Positions 37,842 through 45,649 of a DNA stretch of 64,000 nucleotides are shown here, in pieces. This DNA is from JAWPMT01 sp965601475 (lineage in GTDB: Bacteria; Bacteroidota; Bacteroidia; Cytophagales; Cyclobacteriaceae), in NCBI GenBank assembly GCA_965601475.1, contig OZ271832.1, positions 4,216,001-4,280,000 on the forward strand, written 5' to 3'. Position 1 is the first letter of the stretch. Every line of letters starts with the position of its first letter. The notes under the pieces were generated by a model. It was not told where the DNA came from. It saw only the letters and a list, made by a program, of their open reading frames with translations, and did no database searches. A program made the position numbers and the translations under genes.

Positions 37842-39791
37842 TTATTCCACGATTCGCACTTCGATCCTTCGGTTCAGCTCACGACCTTCCTCTTCGTCAT
37901 CATTGGTAGCCAGGGGGCTGTCAGCACCTTCGCCTCGGGCAGAAATCTTGGATGTAGGTATGCCATTGGCTGCAAGCATGGCTATGAAGCTGTTGGCCCT
38001 TTGGAGTGACAAGGTCGCATCGTTGCTCGGAGCTTCCACATTGTCGGTATGACCTACGATTTCAATACTGATACCGGGATAGTTCTCAATCAATTCCTTG
38101 ATACGCTGCTCCACATGGTCATCATTCTCTCGTAGGATGGCAGATCCGGATTCGAAGTAAGCATTCCTGATGACTGCTTTTTGCCCCACTCTAAATCTGC
38201 TACCGAGCAATTCAAGCTCTTCTTCTTCATCCTCAGCATTGCCAGTATAGAGGGTTTCGAAGTTTGTAGCTTTCCCGGTAGGTAAATCCACTGCAAAGTC
38301 CTTCCTGACGAGTTTGTTTTTTTCTGCCAGCTGAGATGAGAATGCATCCCTATGGAAGACCTGATCCTCTAGCGCCAATTCTACCTTGAAGCTTTCATGA
38401 GAGAATAACTGGACTTCATAGTTGCCGTTGATATCCGTCGTGGCTCGGAAAGTTTCATCAGTGTATTTTACCGGATGAAACATCACTTCTATGCCTGCCA
38501 GCGGTTTGCCATCAAGTGACCGAACTGTTCCGGAGGCCAGAGCGACGCCTTCCTTATGGAAGTAGTAGATATCATAACCCCCCAGACTATGGAGTCGGTT
38601 GGAACTTAGGAATCCAGAGATATTGTCAGGGTTGATCTGATAGTTGATCTCATCGTCAATGGTGTTGACCGGAAAGCCCAGGTTTTCGGGAGCAGACCAC
38701 TCTTGCAGGTTCTCGTCCCATTGCGACTTGAATACGTCAAAGCCACCAATGGACGATGGCCCATTATGACTGAAGTACAATGTCTTACCATCTTCGGATA
38801 GAAAAGGACTGTCTTCATCCCATGCTGTATTGATATTGCCCAGGATGGCACTGGGAGCAGTCCAAAGACCATCACTTCCCTTACGAGACTCATATATATC
38901 CAGCCCCTTACCGCCGCGTTTCGTTGCAAAGAGCAGATGATTCTCGGCTTCATTGATATAGAAATCTGATTCTACGCGACTGCCGCGAATCCTGGAATCA
39001 AATTCTTGTGGTGCCGACCATCCCGCTCCTTTTGATTGCAGAACAAGTAGGTCACCTCCGTATTCCTGGCTGAAAACGAATAATCTTCTTTGATCGTTGG
39101 ATATTTCAACTTTTGGAGCCGAGGGTGGCAACTTCCCGACCGTAAGGATGGCCTGTGGATCTTCCCATTCGCCGGTATTTTTGGAAGTGTGAAATATGAG
39201 AAATTCATTTTGGGCTTTCCTTACACCACCAACAGGTCTTGAAGAAGCAAAGATTAATTCGCGCTGATCCTGGAAGAATCCTGGAGATAAATCATCATGT
39301 TTTGAATTGATGGGGTAGTCCAGTCTCTCCACTTCAAATGCCGTAGGCTTGTCATAGTGATGATTGGCCAAGGCAATCTGGTCAAGGTATACCATTGTTT
39401 CTGCAATGATCTCCTTGCTCTTGTATGCATTCAGATTCAAGAAGGCATCAAAGTGTTTTTTGGCAAGGTGAAACTCGTACCGCTTAAAATGCACACGTCC
39501 AAGCCAATAGTTGTAGAACTTATCGCTGTGACCCTTGGAGTCCTCATAGGCCAGCAGATCGGATAAGTCTTCACCCCTGCGTGAGGTAAGGTGCTCCGCA
39601 ATTAGCTTATGGTATTTGGCGTTCTCATTCTTCGGATTCTTTTTGAGGATTTCCGAGTATTGGCGTATCGCGCTCGGAAAATTCTCTTTGTACATGGTGA
39701 AATCTGCTTTGATAAGCAGTTTTCTCGTACTCTGAGCTTGGCTGTGATTTATCCATACCAAAGCCAAAAACATTGCAATGAAGTTTTTCAT
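37842..39791 (-). CDS. PorE-like OmpA-family protein (TPR, PD40 propeller, CRD, OmpA)
   Basis: The start is taken at ATG 39791, where a signal peptide begins (MKNFIAMFLALVWINHSQAQ); the product is 649 residues. Order of parts: TPR-like helices (~20-150), a PD40/WD40-type beta propeller (~155-400, with SPFLSEDGKTLYFSHNGPSSIGGFDVF), a carboxypeptidase-regulatory-like domain (~415-500, LDGKPLAGIEV) and an OmpA peptidoglycan-binding domain (~545-649, VGHTDN, SLQRANSF, NRRIEVR). This four-part plan is that of PorE, the T9SS component thought to tie the machinery to peptidoglycan. Several PorE-like paralogues can occur in one genome, so the exact role is open. An OmpA-less paralogue lies just upstream. 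Confidence 0.85.
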   Translation of the reverse strand: MKNFIAMFLALVWINHSQAQSTRKLLIKADFTMYKENFPSAIRQYSEILKKNPKNENAKYHKLIAEHLTSRRGEDLSDLLAYEDSKGHSDKFYNYWLGRVHFKRYEFHLAKKHFDAFLNLNAYKSKEIIAETMVYLDQIALANHHYDKPTAFEVERLDYPINSKHDDLSPGFFQDQRELIFASSRPVGGVRKAQNEFLIFHTSKNTGEWEDPQAILTVGKLPPSAPKVEISNDQRRLFVFSQEYGGDLLVLQSKGAGWSAPQEFDSRIRGSRVESDFYINEAENHLLFATKRGGKGLDIYESRKGSDGLWTAPSAILGNINTAWDEDSPFLSEDGKTLYFSHNGPSSIGGFDVFKSQWDENLQEWSAPENLGFPVNTIDDEINYQINPDNISGFLSSNRLHSLGGYDIYYFHKEGVALASGTVRSLDGKPLAGIEVMFHPVKYTDETFRATTDINGNYEVQLFSHESFKVELALEDQVFHRDAFSSQLAEKNKLVRKDFAVDLPTGKATNFETLYTGNAEDEEEELELLGSRFRVGQKAVIRNAYFESGSAILRENDDHVEQRIKELIENYPGISIEIVGHTDNVEAPSNDATLSLQRANSFIAMLAANGIPTSKISARGEGADSPLATNDDEEEGRELNRRIEVRIVE

Positions 39792-39817
39792 AACATAGCC
39801 CGTTGAAGTGTTAATCA

Positions 39818-39845
39818 TGGGATTCTCACAGAGTTAGGAATCCCA
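39818..39845. repeat. Inverted repeat in the PorE-like gene leader
   Basis: TGGGATTC (39818-39825) pairs with GAATCCCA (39838-39845) around a 12-base loop. It sits 27 bases upstream of the PorE-like ATG on the reverse strand, inside the 182-base gap between the two paralogues. There is no T tract, so an operator or leader hairpin is more likely than a terminator. Confidence 0.4.
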
Positions 39846-39973
39846 AGAATGCTAACTTAGTGTGGTTGGTATACTTGCCGAAATCAAGGCCAATGAGTCG
39901 GCATCATTACATCATAGAAGGGAAAAAAGTGGGATCAGCGTATTTTCAGGAATACTTAATGATTCTTGGCTGA

Positions 39974-41497
39974 CTAGTTGATTGTAAAGTCTTTAAGGAA
40001 GAGGGTATTGATGTCTCCCGTTTCGTGTATTTCAAATTTGTCAGTGAAAATTACCTCATCATCTCTGACGATTTCTACCCTGTAGATTTCGTTTGAAATG
40101 ATTTTCATTTTGTAAACGCCCCGTGTATCAGTCGTCGTACGGAATTTCTCATCCTCATATTTTGAGGGGGTAAAGATGATATCAACATCTGACAACCTCT
40201 GCTTCGTGGCTCTGTCATAGATTTTACCCTCAATACTCACCTTTGTGATCTCAAAGAAGAAATAGATATCAAAGTCACCGAGACCATGCAATCTGTTACT
40301 GGCGAAGTAGCCTGATTGCATATCGTTATTCATTTTGAAGTGGATGTCATCGTCCGGCGAATTGATGGGGAATCCCATGTTTTCAGGTTCCGACCAGGTT
40401 AGTGTTGTTGAGTCAAGCTCAGTCTTGAATATGTCGTAGCCGCCAATACTACCATGCCCATCAGAGCTAAAATAAAGGGTGTGTTCGTCCGGCGTGAGAT
40501 ACGGGCTGTCCTCATCCAATTCCGAATTGATCACGGCAGCAAAAGGCCTGGGTTTGGTCCAGTTGCCCGTGTTCACGTCCTTGAAAGACTGATAAAGGTC
40601 CAATCCTTTCTTCTTGTACTCTCTACCAGACGCGAAGATGATTCTGTCCTCATGTTCGTTGATGAAAAAATGAGACTCCAGGTGGGTATTCGAGATCTTA
40701 CTGTCAAATTCGATCGGCAGAAGCCAGCTACCGTTCCTAGTTTCACTGTAGAACAAGTCACCTCCCTTTTCCGGACTAAACATGAAAAGCTTACCATCTT
40801 CATTGACGGCCTCGATGTTGGCGGTATTCCTTTCAAAATTTCCTAGAATATTTACTACTGAGATGTCATGCCAGTTGCCATCTTCACCGATTGCATGGAA
40901 GATCTTAAAAACCTCCTCATCGGGTGTTGGTGAATCTCGGGAGCTGGCGAAAAGAAGTTCCTCTTTCTGTTTGAAGTAGGTCGGTGACAACTCAGTGTAT
41001 TCCGAGTTGACAGGTGCTTCCAGCAAATGGATTTCGTAATTGTCAGGGTTGGCAAAGGCCTCAATCTTCATTTTAGTCTGTTCTATCAGCTTTTCTGCTA
41101 CTTCCCTTTGCCTTTGAGTAAGGCGAAAAGCAGAATTCAAATAGCTATCCCAACTCTCCAGGGCTTTTTGAAACTCATATCGCTGATCATAGATCCTGCC
41201 CAGATGCAACATGTACATCTCATCCTCCTGGCCAAGGCGCTCTCTTAGTTCAAACAGTTCATCCAGGGGCTTGTCCCGATCTTCCCCCTGGGCCAGCCGT
41301 AGCAACTTCATTTTATAGGGAGTGTCTTTGTAGCTACTCTTCTTCTCTTGTACATCAAAGTACTTTACCAATGCGCCGCTGAAGTCACCTCTTTCTTCAA
41401 GCGCTTTCGCCAGCTCATAATTTTCGGCTGGGGAGCCTTGTCCCAGCATAGCAAAAGAAATGACGGAAATAAGTAATGTTAGCAACAGTTTTTTCAT
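39974..41497 (-). CDS. PorE-like paralogue lacking the OmpA domain
   Basis: The ATG at 41497 starts a signal peptide (MKKLLLTLLISVISFAMLGQ); the product is 507 residues. It matches the neighbouring gene part by part: TPR-like helices, then a PD40-type propeller (SPYLTPDEHTLYFSSDGHGSIGGYDIF aligns with the neighbour's motif), then a carboxypeptidase-regulatory-like domain (ATKQRLSDVDIIFTP). It then stops, ending LFLKDFTIN, with no OmpA peptidoglycan-binding domain. The 182-base gap that follows is too short to hide a remnant. This is a tandem duplicate with domain loss, probably periplasmic. Without the peptidoglycan anchor it could act as a soluble partner of the PorE-like protein; this is inference. 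Confidence 0.82.
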   Translation of the reverse strand: MKKLLLTLLISVISFAMLGQGSPAENYELAKALEERGDFSGALVKYFDVQEKKSSYKDTPYKMKLLRLAQGEDRDKPLDELFELRERLGQEDEMYMLHLGRIYDQRYEFQKALESWDSYLNSAFRLTQRQREVAEKLIEQTKMKIEAFANPDNYEIHLLEAPVNSEYTELSPTYFKQKEELLFASSRDSPTPDEEVFKIFHAIGEDGNWHDISVVNILGNFERNTANIEAVNEDGKLFMFSPEKGGDLFYSETRNGSWLLPIEFDSKISNTHLESHFFINEHEDRIIFASGREYKKKGLDLYQSFKDVNTGNWTKPRPFAAVINSELDEDSPYLTPDEHTLYFSSDGHGSIGGYDIFKTELDSTTLTWSEPENMGFPINSPDDDIHFKMNNDMQSGYFASNRLHGLGDFDIYFFFEITKVSIEGKIYDRATKQRLSDVDIIFTPSKYEDEKFRTTTDTRGVYKMKIISNEIYRVEIVRDDEVIFTDKFEIHETGDINTLFLKDFTIN

Positions 41498-41565
41498 GGG
41501 ACCGATTGGCGTCTTCTTCCACGAAAATAACAAAAGACCGTGCATTTATTCAGTCCGGAGCTTGT

Positions 41566-42216
41566 TCAAAACAAGGTGTAGTTGCCATATTGATCTGTGG
41601 GATTGATCGGGGCAATGAGTTGAGGTGAGTTGTTTTGTTCATTGCTGATGGCGGGAGATACAGGATGGCTGTTGAGTGATAGGGATTCGGATTTGTCCAT
41701 TATTTCGGCAATTCGACCTTGGGGTTGATCAGGATCCAGCCAAATCTTCCAATCCTCAGGTTCAATGATCACTGGCCAACCCTGAGCAATTTCGTTACGA
41801 ACTAAGCATAGAAAACACAAAGACTCATTTCCATCCAGGTCATCAGATGTTTCCCATATTCCTGCCAGACCAAAGAGTTTGTTCGCGTTTTTGTAGTGGA
41901 AGTTGGGGCTGAGTTTCTTCTTTCCCAGCTGTTTCCAAAGGAAGAAACCATTTGTAGGGATGATACATCTCATGCTCATAATGGCCCTTTTGGTAGATGG
42001 CTTGTCAAAGATTTGAGCGCTTGGAATATTGTACAGTTTGGGGCTCATGGCCTTGTTATTGGACCATTTTGCCATTCGACCCCAATGCATCAACGATACT
42101 TCATGCATATTCCTGAAAACCGGAAGTTGTCTGGTGGGGTGGGCGTTGTACACCGCCTTCCAACCTTCATTGAGGCTGGAGTGGGGGCTGTCGATGATGG
42201 CGTAGCGGTTCAACAT
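41566..42216 (-). CDS. SRAP/HMCES/YedK-family protein, catalytic residues lost
   Basis: The 216-residue product is collinear with YedK-type SRAP proteins, which crosslink to abasic sites in single-stranded DNA through an N-terminal cysteine exposed after Met removal. Family blocks visible: MLNRYAI (for MCGRFA), YNAHPTRQLPVF, MHWG, LYN, RCIIPTNGFFLW, FGLAGIWE and NSHPVSPAISN. The key residues differ: residue 2 is Leu instead of the nucleophile Cys; the catalytic Glu of DGF/W-x-EW is Leu93; and the His of the H-D-R-x-P block is absent (AQGWPVII at ~144-151). The Asn of the N-A-R motif survives as Asn63. The fold seems intact, so this is likely a pseudoenzyme that may still bind DNA. The ATG is unambiguous, and no upstream in-frame MCG is visible. 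Confidence 0.85.
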   Translation of the reverse strand: MLNRYAIIDSPHSSLNEGWKAVYNAHPTRQLPVFRNMHEVSLMHWGRMAKWSNNKAMSPKLYNIPSAQIFDKPSTKRAIMSMRCIIPTNGFFLWKQLGKKKLSPNFHYKNANKLFGLAGIWETSDDLDGNESLCFLCLVRNEIAQGWPVIIEPEDWKIWLDPDQPQGRIAEIMDKSESLSLNSHPVSPAISNEQNNSPQLIAPINPTDQYGNYTLF

Positions 42217-42239
42217 TGGGTCAAAAATAGGTAAGTGCC

Positions 42240-43199
42240 TTAGTCAAGACAAAATGCAATGGCACGCTCTTCGGACCAGAAAGTTTTGGAATTGCTCTTT
42301 TGCGCAAAGCCGCAATGCCCTCCGAATCGTGGAGTCTCGAAACGCACGTTGCTGGTCCTATGGAATATTTTGTGGTCCAGGCATTCAGATGGTAGAAAAG
42401 GATCATTCAGCGCGTTGATCACGAGAGTTTCCGTTCTTATCCTGTCAACAAAGAATTTTGAGCTACAAACGTGATAATAATGTCGGGCATCCAAAAAGCC
42501 GTGGATTGGAGCTGTGAATAGATCGTCAAAATCAAAGATTGTCCGTACCTGCTTCAATTTTGCCAAATCTACTTTTTCCGGGAACTGCCTGTGCTTGGCA
42601 TATACTTTCTTGCTGAGTGATTTGAGGAATCGTCTTTCATAGATTCGATTCTTGGTTCGTGAGATGTTTCTTGCTCCTTTTTCCAAATCCAACGGCACTG
42701 AGAACACCACAGCTTTCCTGACAGGTGAATCGGCTCCTTGCTCCCCAAGGTACTTCAGGGTTAGATTTCCCCCCAGGCTGAAGCCTACCAGGAAGAGTTT
42801 CTGGTAATCTTTGGTTAGCGCGTGTTCAACGACCTGCTCCAGGTCCTCCGTTGCACCACTATGATACATGCGGAGTTGGTTGTTCATTTCTTCGCTGCAG
42901 CCACGGTAGTTCCATGCAAGCACATCGAACCCATGGTTGTGAAAGGCCCTCGCCATACCCTTCACATAAGGCCTGTGGCTATTGCCCTCCAGGCCATGCG
43001 ATATGATTACCAATGCTTCATTTTTTTTACTCCTCAACCAATCGAGATCCAAAAAGTCGTGGTCAGCTGTGACTATTCTTTCCCTTACATAGGGTTTTGG
43101 AAGCTCAATTGACCGTGCAACCGCGGGCAGGATGGTGGCCGTATGCGGATTTCGATGCCATACGGGTGGTTTATACTTGTTTGAACCTGTTGAAGCCAT
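42240..43199 (-). CDS. YheT-type alpha/beta hydrolase
   Basis: The frame opens at a TTG (43220), but the ATG at 43199 gives the family-like N-terminus with PPVWHRNPHTATILP, where YheT proteins carry their conserved W..N.H.QT motif. The product is 319 residues. The catalytic triad: Ser141 in GFSLGG, Asp266 in NALNDPFLP and His295 in GGHCGF. The HGLEGNS oxyanion segment is near residue 69. YheT/EMB8-like proteins are cytoplasmic hydrolases with poorly known substrates. The SRAP gene follows on the same strand 23 bases later. Confidence 0.88.
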   Translation of the reverse strand: MASTGSNKYKPPVWHRNPHTATILPAVARSIELPKPYVRERIVTADHDFLDLDWLRSKKNEALVIISHGLEGNSHRPYVKGMARAFHNHGFDVLAWNYRGCSEEMNNQLRMYHSGATEDLEQVVEHALTKDYQKLFLVGFSLGGNLTLKYLGEQGADSPVRKAVVFSVPLDLEKGARNISRTKNRIYERRFLKSLSKKVYAKHRQFPEKVDLAKLKQVRTIFDFDDLFTAPIHGFLDARHYYHVCSSKFFVDRIRTETLVINALNDPFLPSECLDHKIFHRTSNVRFETPRFGGHCGFAQKSNSKTFWSEERAIAFCLD

Positions 43200-43270
43200 T
43201 TTTCCTATTTTCGGAACCAAATTGCCTGAAAACCATTATCAATGTAAAGTCAGTAAAAAGTTAATGGCTC

Positions 43271-43300
43271 TTGCGAGAATCAGTGCTTCCTTTAACTTTG
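43271..43300 (+). promoter_or_regulatory. Bacteroidota-type promoter for pdhC-hslV
   Basis: TTG at 43271-43273 and TAACTTTG at 43293-43300 are separated by exactly 19 bases, a full match to the TTG-N19-TAnnTTTG promoter of this phylum. It lies 33 bases upstream of the pdhC ATG in the divergent gap with the YheT-like gene. It is the best promoter match I found in the window. Confidence 0.7.
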
Positions 43301-43333
43301 AATTTGCTTAATCATCAATATTAATTACATCAG

Positions 43334-44974
43334 ATGGCGGAAATTATAAAAATGCCAAAAATGAGTGACACAATGGAAGAGGGTGTCATTGCATCGTGGT
43401 TGAAAAAAGAAGGGGACGAGGTCAGCTCAGGAGATATCATCGCAGAGGTGGAGACGGATAAGGCAACCATGGAGCTGGAGTCATATGAAGACGGTACGAT
43501 TCTACATATTGGTGTAAAAGATGGTGAAAGCGTAGCCGTGGACGGGGTCATAGCGATCATTGGAGAGAAGGGAGAGGACATTTCCGCTCTGCTGGCCGAT
43601 ATTGAAAACGGCGCTCCGCCAGCGTCCCCCGCTGCTGCCACAGAAAGCGCACCAGCCGCGGCGGCACCTTCTGAAGAGAAGATCGATACCTCTTCAGTGA
43701 ATGCTACGATCATTACGATGCCCAAGATGAGTGATACCATGGAGGAAGGCGTAATTGCCTCCTGGCTCAAAGAAGTGGGCGACGAGGTAAGTTCCGGCGA
43801 TATCCTGGCGGAGGTAGAAACGGACAAAGCTACAATGGAGCTGGAGTCTTATGATGACGGCGTGCTGCTGTACAAAGCCGTGGAGCCTGGAAACGGTGTA
43901 CCCGTTGATGATGTCATCGCCATTATTGGTGAAAAGGGTGCAGACTACGAATTGTTACTGAAGGCACATCAGCAAGGTGGTGGTTCCGCTGAGACGGCAC
44001 CTGAAGAACCCAAAGCTGTTGTGGAACAGGCTTCCAGTGCGCCCCAGGCCTCGGTAGCCGCCCCTGCTACAACAAATACGAATGGTCGGGTCAAAGCTTC
44101 TCCTTTGGCAAAGATGCTGGCCCAGGAAAAAGGTGTGGATCTGAGTCAGGTGAATGGTACAGGCGATGGCGGCCGGATTATCAAGCGAGATATTGAGAAC
44201 TTTGTTCCTGCTGCCGCACCAGCCACAGCTGCTCCGGACAAACCCGCTGCGCAGCCAGAAACCAAGATCCAATTACCCACAATTGTGGGCGAAGAGCGGT
44301 CGGAGGATATCCCACTTTCGCAGATGAGAAAGGTCATAGCCAAGCGCCTCTCTGAGAGTAAATTCACCGCACCTCACTTCTACGTGACCATGGAGATCAA
44401 CATGGATAAGGCCATTGAAGCGAGGAAAAGCATGAATGAGATTTCTCCGGTGAAAATCTCTTTTAATGATATGGTCGTAAAGGCAACGGCTGCTGCATTG
44501 CGACAGCACCCCAATATCAATGTGAGCTGGCTGGGGGATAAAATGGTACAACATCACCACATCCACATCGGTATCGCCGTGGCAATTCCGGATGGCCTGA
44601 TCGTCCCCGTGGTGCGTTTCGCAGACAACAAACCTATGTCCCACATCTCTGCGGAGATCAAAGAATTGGGCCAGAAAGCCAAGGATAAGAAACTACAACC
44701 CGAAGAATTTTCCGGAAACACCTTCACGATTTCTAATCTCGGCATGTTTGGTGTAGAAGAATTCACAGCTATCATCAATCCGCCGGATGCTTGTATTCTG
44801 GCAGTTGGGGGAATTAAAGAAACAGTAGTCGTGAAAGATGGAGAGATGAGGCCAGGAAATGTGATGAAGGTAACACTATCCTGTGACCATCGCGCCGTGG
44901 ACGGAGCCTCCGGGGCAGCCTTCTTGAAAACCCTGAAAGGCCTATTGGAGGATCCTGTGAGGATTTTGGTTTAA
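43334..44974 (+). CDS. pdhC: Pyruvate dehydrogenase E2, dihydrolipoamide acetyltransferase
   Basis: This 546-residue protein has all E2 parts: two lipoyl domains (lipoyl-lysines Lys43 and Lys165, both in ETDKATMELES), Ala/Pro-rich linkers, an E3/E1-binding domain (RVKASPLAKMLAQEKGV, GGRIIKRDIENF) and the catalytic acyltransferase core. The active site is His519 and Asp523 in HRAVDG. E2 transfers the acetyl group from lipoamide to CoA. The two-lipoyl arrangement is common for pyruvate E2. Genes for E1 and E3 are not adjacent. The last base of the stop codon is the first base of the hslV ATG (TAATG), so translation is coupled. Confidence 0.95.
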   Translation: MAEIIKMPKMSDTMEEGVIASWLKKEGDEVSSGDIIAEVETDKATMELESYEDGTILHIGVKDGESVAVDGVIAIIGEKGEDISALLADIENGAPPASPAAATESAPAAAAPSEEKIDTSSVNATIITMPKMSDTMEEGVIASWLKEVGDEVSSGDILAEVETDKATMELESYDDGVLLYKAVEPGNGVPVDDVIAIIGEKGADYELLLKAHQQGGGSAETAPEEPKAVVEQASSAPQASVAAPATTNTNGRVKASPLAKMLAQEKGVDLSQVNGTGDGGRIIKRDIENFVPAAAPATAAPDKPAAQPETKIQLPTIVGEERSEDIPLSQMRKVIAKRLSESKFTAPHFYVTMEINMDKAIEARKSMNEISPVKISFNDMVVKATAAALRQHPNINVSWLGDKMVQHHHIHIGIAVAIPDGLIVPVVRFADNKPMSHISAEIKELGQKAKDKKLQPEEFSGNTFTISNLGMFGVEEFTAIINPPDACILAVGGIKETVVVKDGEMRPGNVMKVTLSCDHRAVDGASGAAFLKTLKGLLEDPVRILV

Positions 44975-45519
44975 TGGCATTACCAGAGATACACGCGACA
45001 ACGGTCCTGGCTGTCAAGCACAATGGTAAGATATGCCTCGGTGCAGACGGTCAGGCGACGATGGGAAACACCGTGGCGAAAGGCAATGTACGGAAGATTC
45101 GCAAGCTAGCCGACGGTAAAATTATTACTGGATTTGCAGGTTCTACAGCTGATGCCTTTACGCTTTTGGATCGTTTTGAGGAGAAATTGAGCAATTATTC
45201 CGGCAACCTGAAACGGGCGGCTGTGGAATTGGCGAAAGATTGGCGCATGGACAAGTACCTACGCCAACTGGAGGCCATGATGATTGTGGCTGACAAAGAA
45301 GAAATATTGATTGTAAGTGGTAATGGCGACGTGTTGGAACCGGATAGCAATGTGGCCTCCATCGGCAGCGGAAGTGCCTACGCTCGGCCTGCAGCGCTTG
45401 CCCTGGTCAAGCATGCACAGCATCTATCAGCTCAGGAGATCGTCGAAGAAAGTCTGCACATTGCGGCTGATATTGATATCTACACCAATCATAATCTGGT
45501 GATAGAAGTGCTGGGATAG
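44974..45519 (+). CDS. hslV: HslV peptidase subunit of the HslUV protease
   Basis: The 181-residue product is a full-length HslV, the threonine peptidase core of the ATP-dependent HslUV protease. Residues 1-8 (MALPEIHA) look like a short propeptide, and the nucleophile would be Thr9 in the ATT sequence, as in other HslV proteins. Other family blocks are GADGQATMGNTV, GFAGSTADAFTLL, AVELAKDWRMDK and IYTNHN. The ATPase partner hslU is not in the window. The ATG overlaps the pdhC stop (TAATG), an unusual partner for hslV. Confidence 0.94.
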   Translation: MALPEIHATTVLAVKHNGKICLGADGQATMGNTVAKGNVRKIRKLADGKIITGFAGSTADAFTLLDRFEEKLSNYSGNLKRAAVELAKDWRMDKYLRQLEAMMIVADKEEILIVSGNGDVLEPDSNVASIGSGSAYARPAALALVKHAQHLSAQEIVEESLHIAADIDIYTNHNLVIEVLG

Positions 45520-45604
45520 AGCATCTTGAGGGTGGTCACCTGTTTTTGGCCAACGGGTTGAAGTATTTGCCACCGATGTGTTTAATTTTTGAGGTCATAA
45601 GAAC

Positions 45605-45612
45605 TATCTTTG
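45605..45612 (+). promoter_or_regulatory. Candidate -7 element upstream of the 888-aa T9SS protein gene
   Basis: TATCTTTG matches TAnnTTTG and lies 37 bases before the ATG at 45650. A TTTTTG run ends at 45591, only 13 bases upstream, which is shorter than the usual spacing, so the -33 half is uncertain. Confidence 0.35.
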
Positions 45613-45649
45613 ATTAGCATAGATAAAGTTCAGTTAAACCTCAATCGCC

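Noticed and set aside
41561..41575. Hairpin CTTGTT/AACAAG at the end of the SRAP-like gene as a terminator
   Set aside because: The stem is short and AT-rich, overlaps the stop codon and has no T tract.
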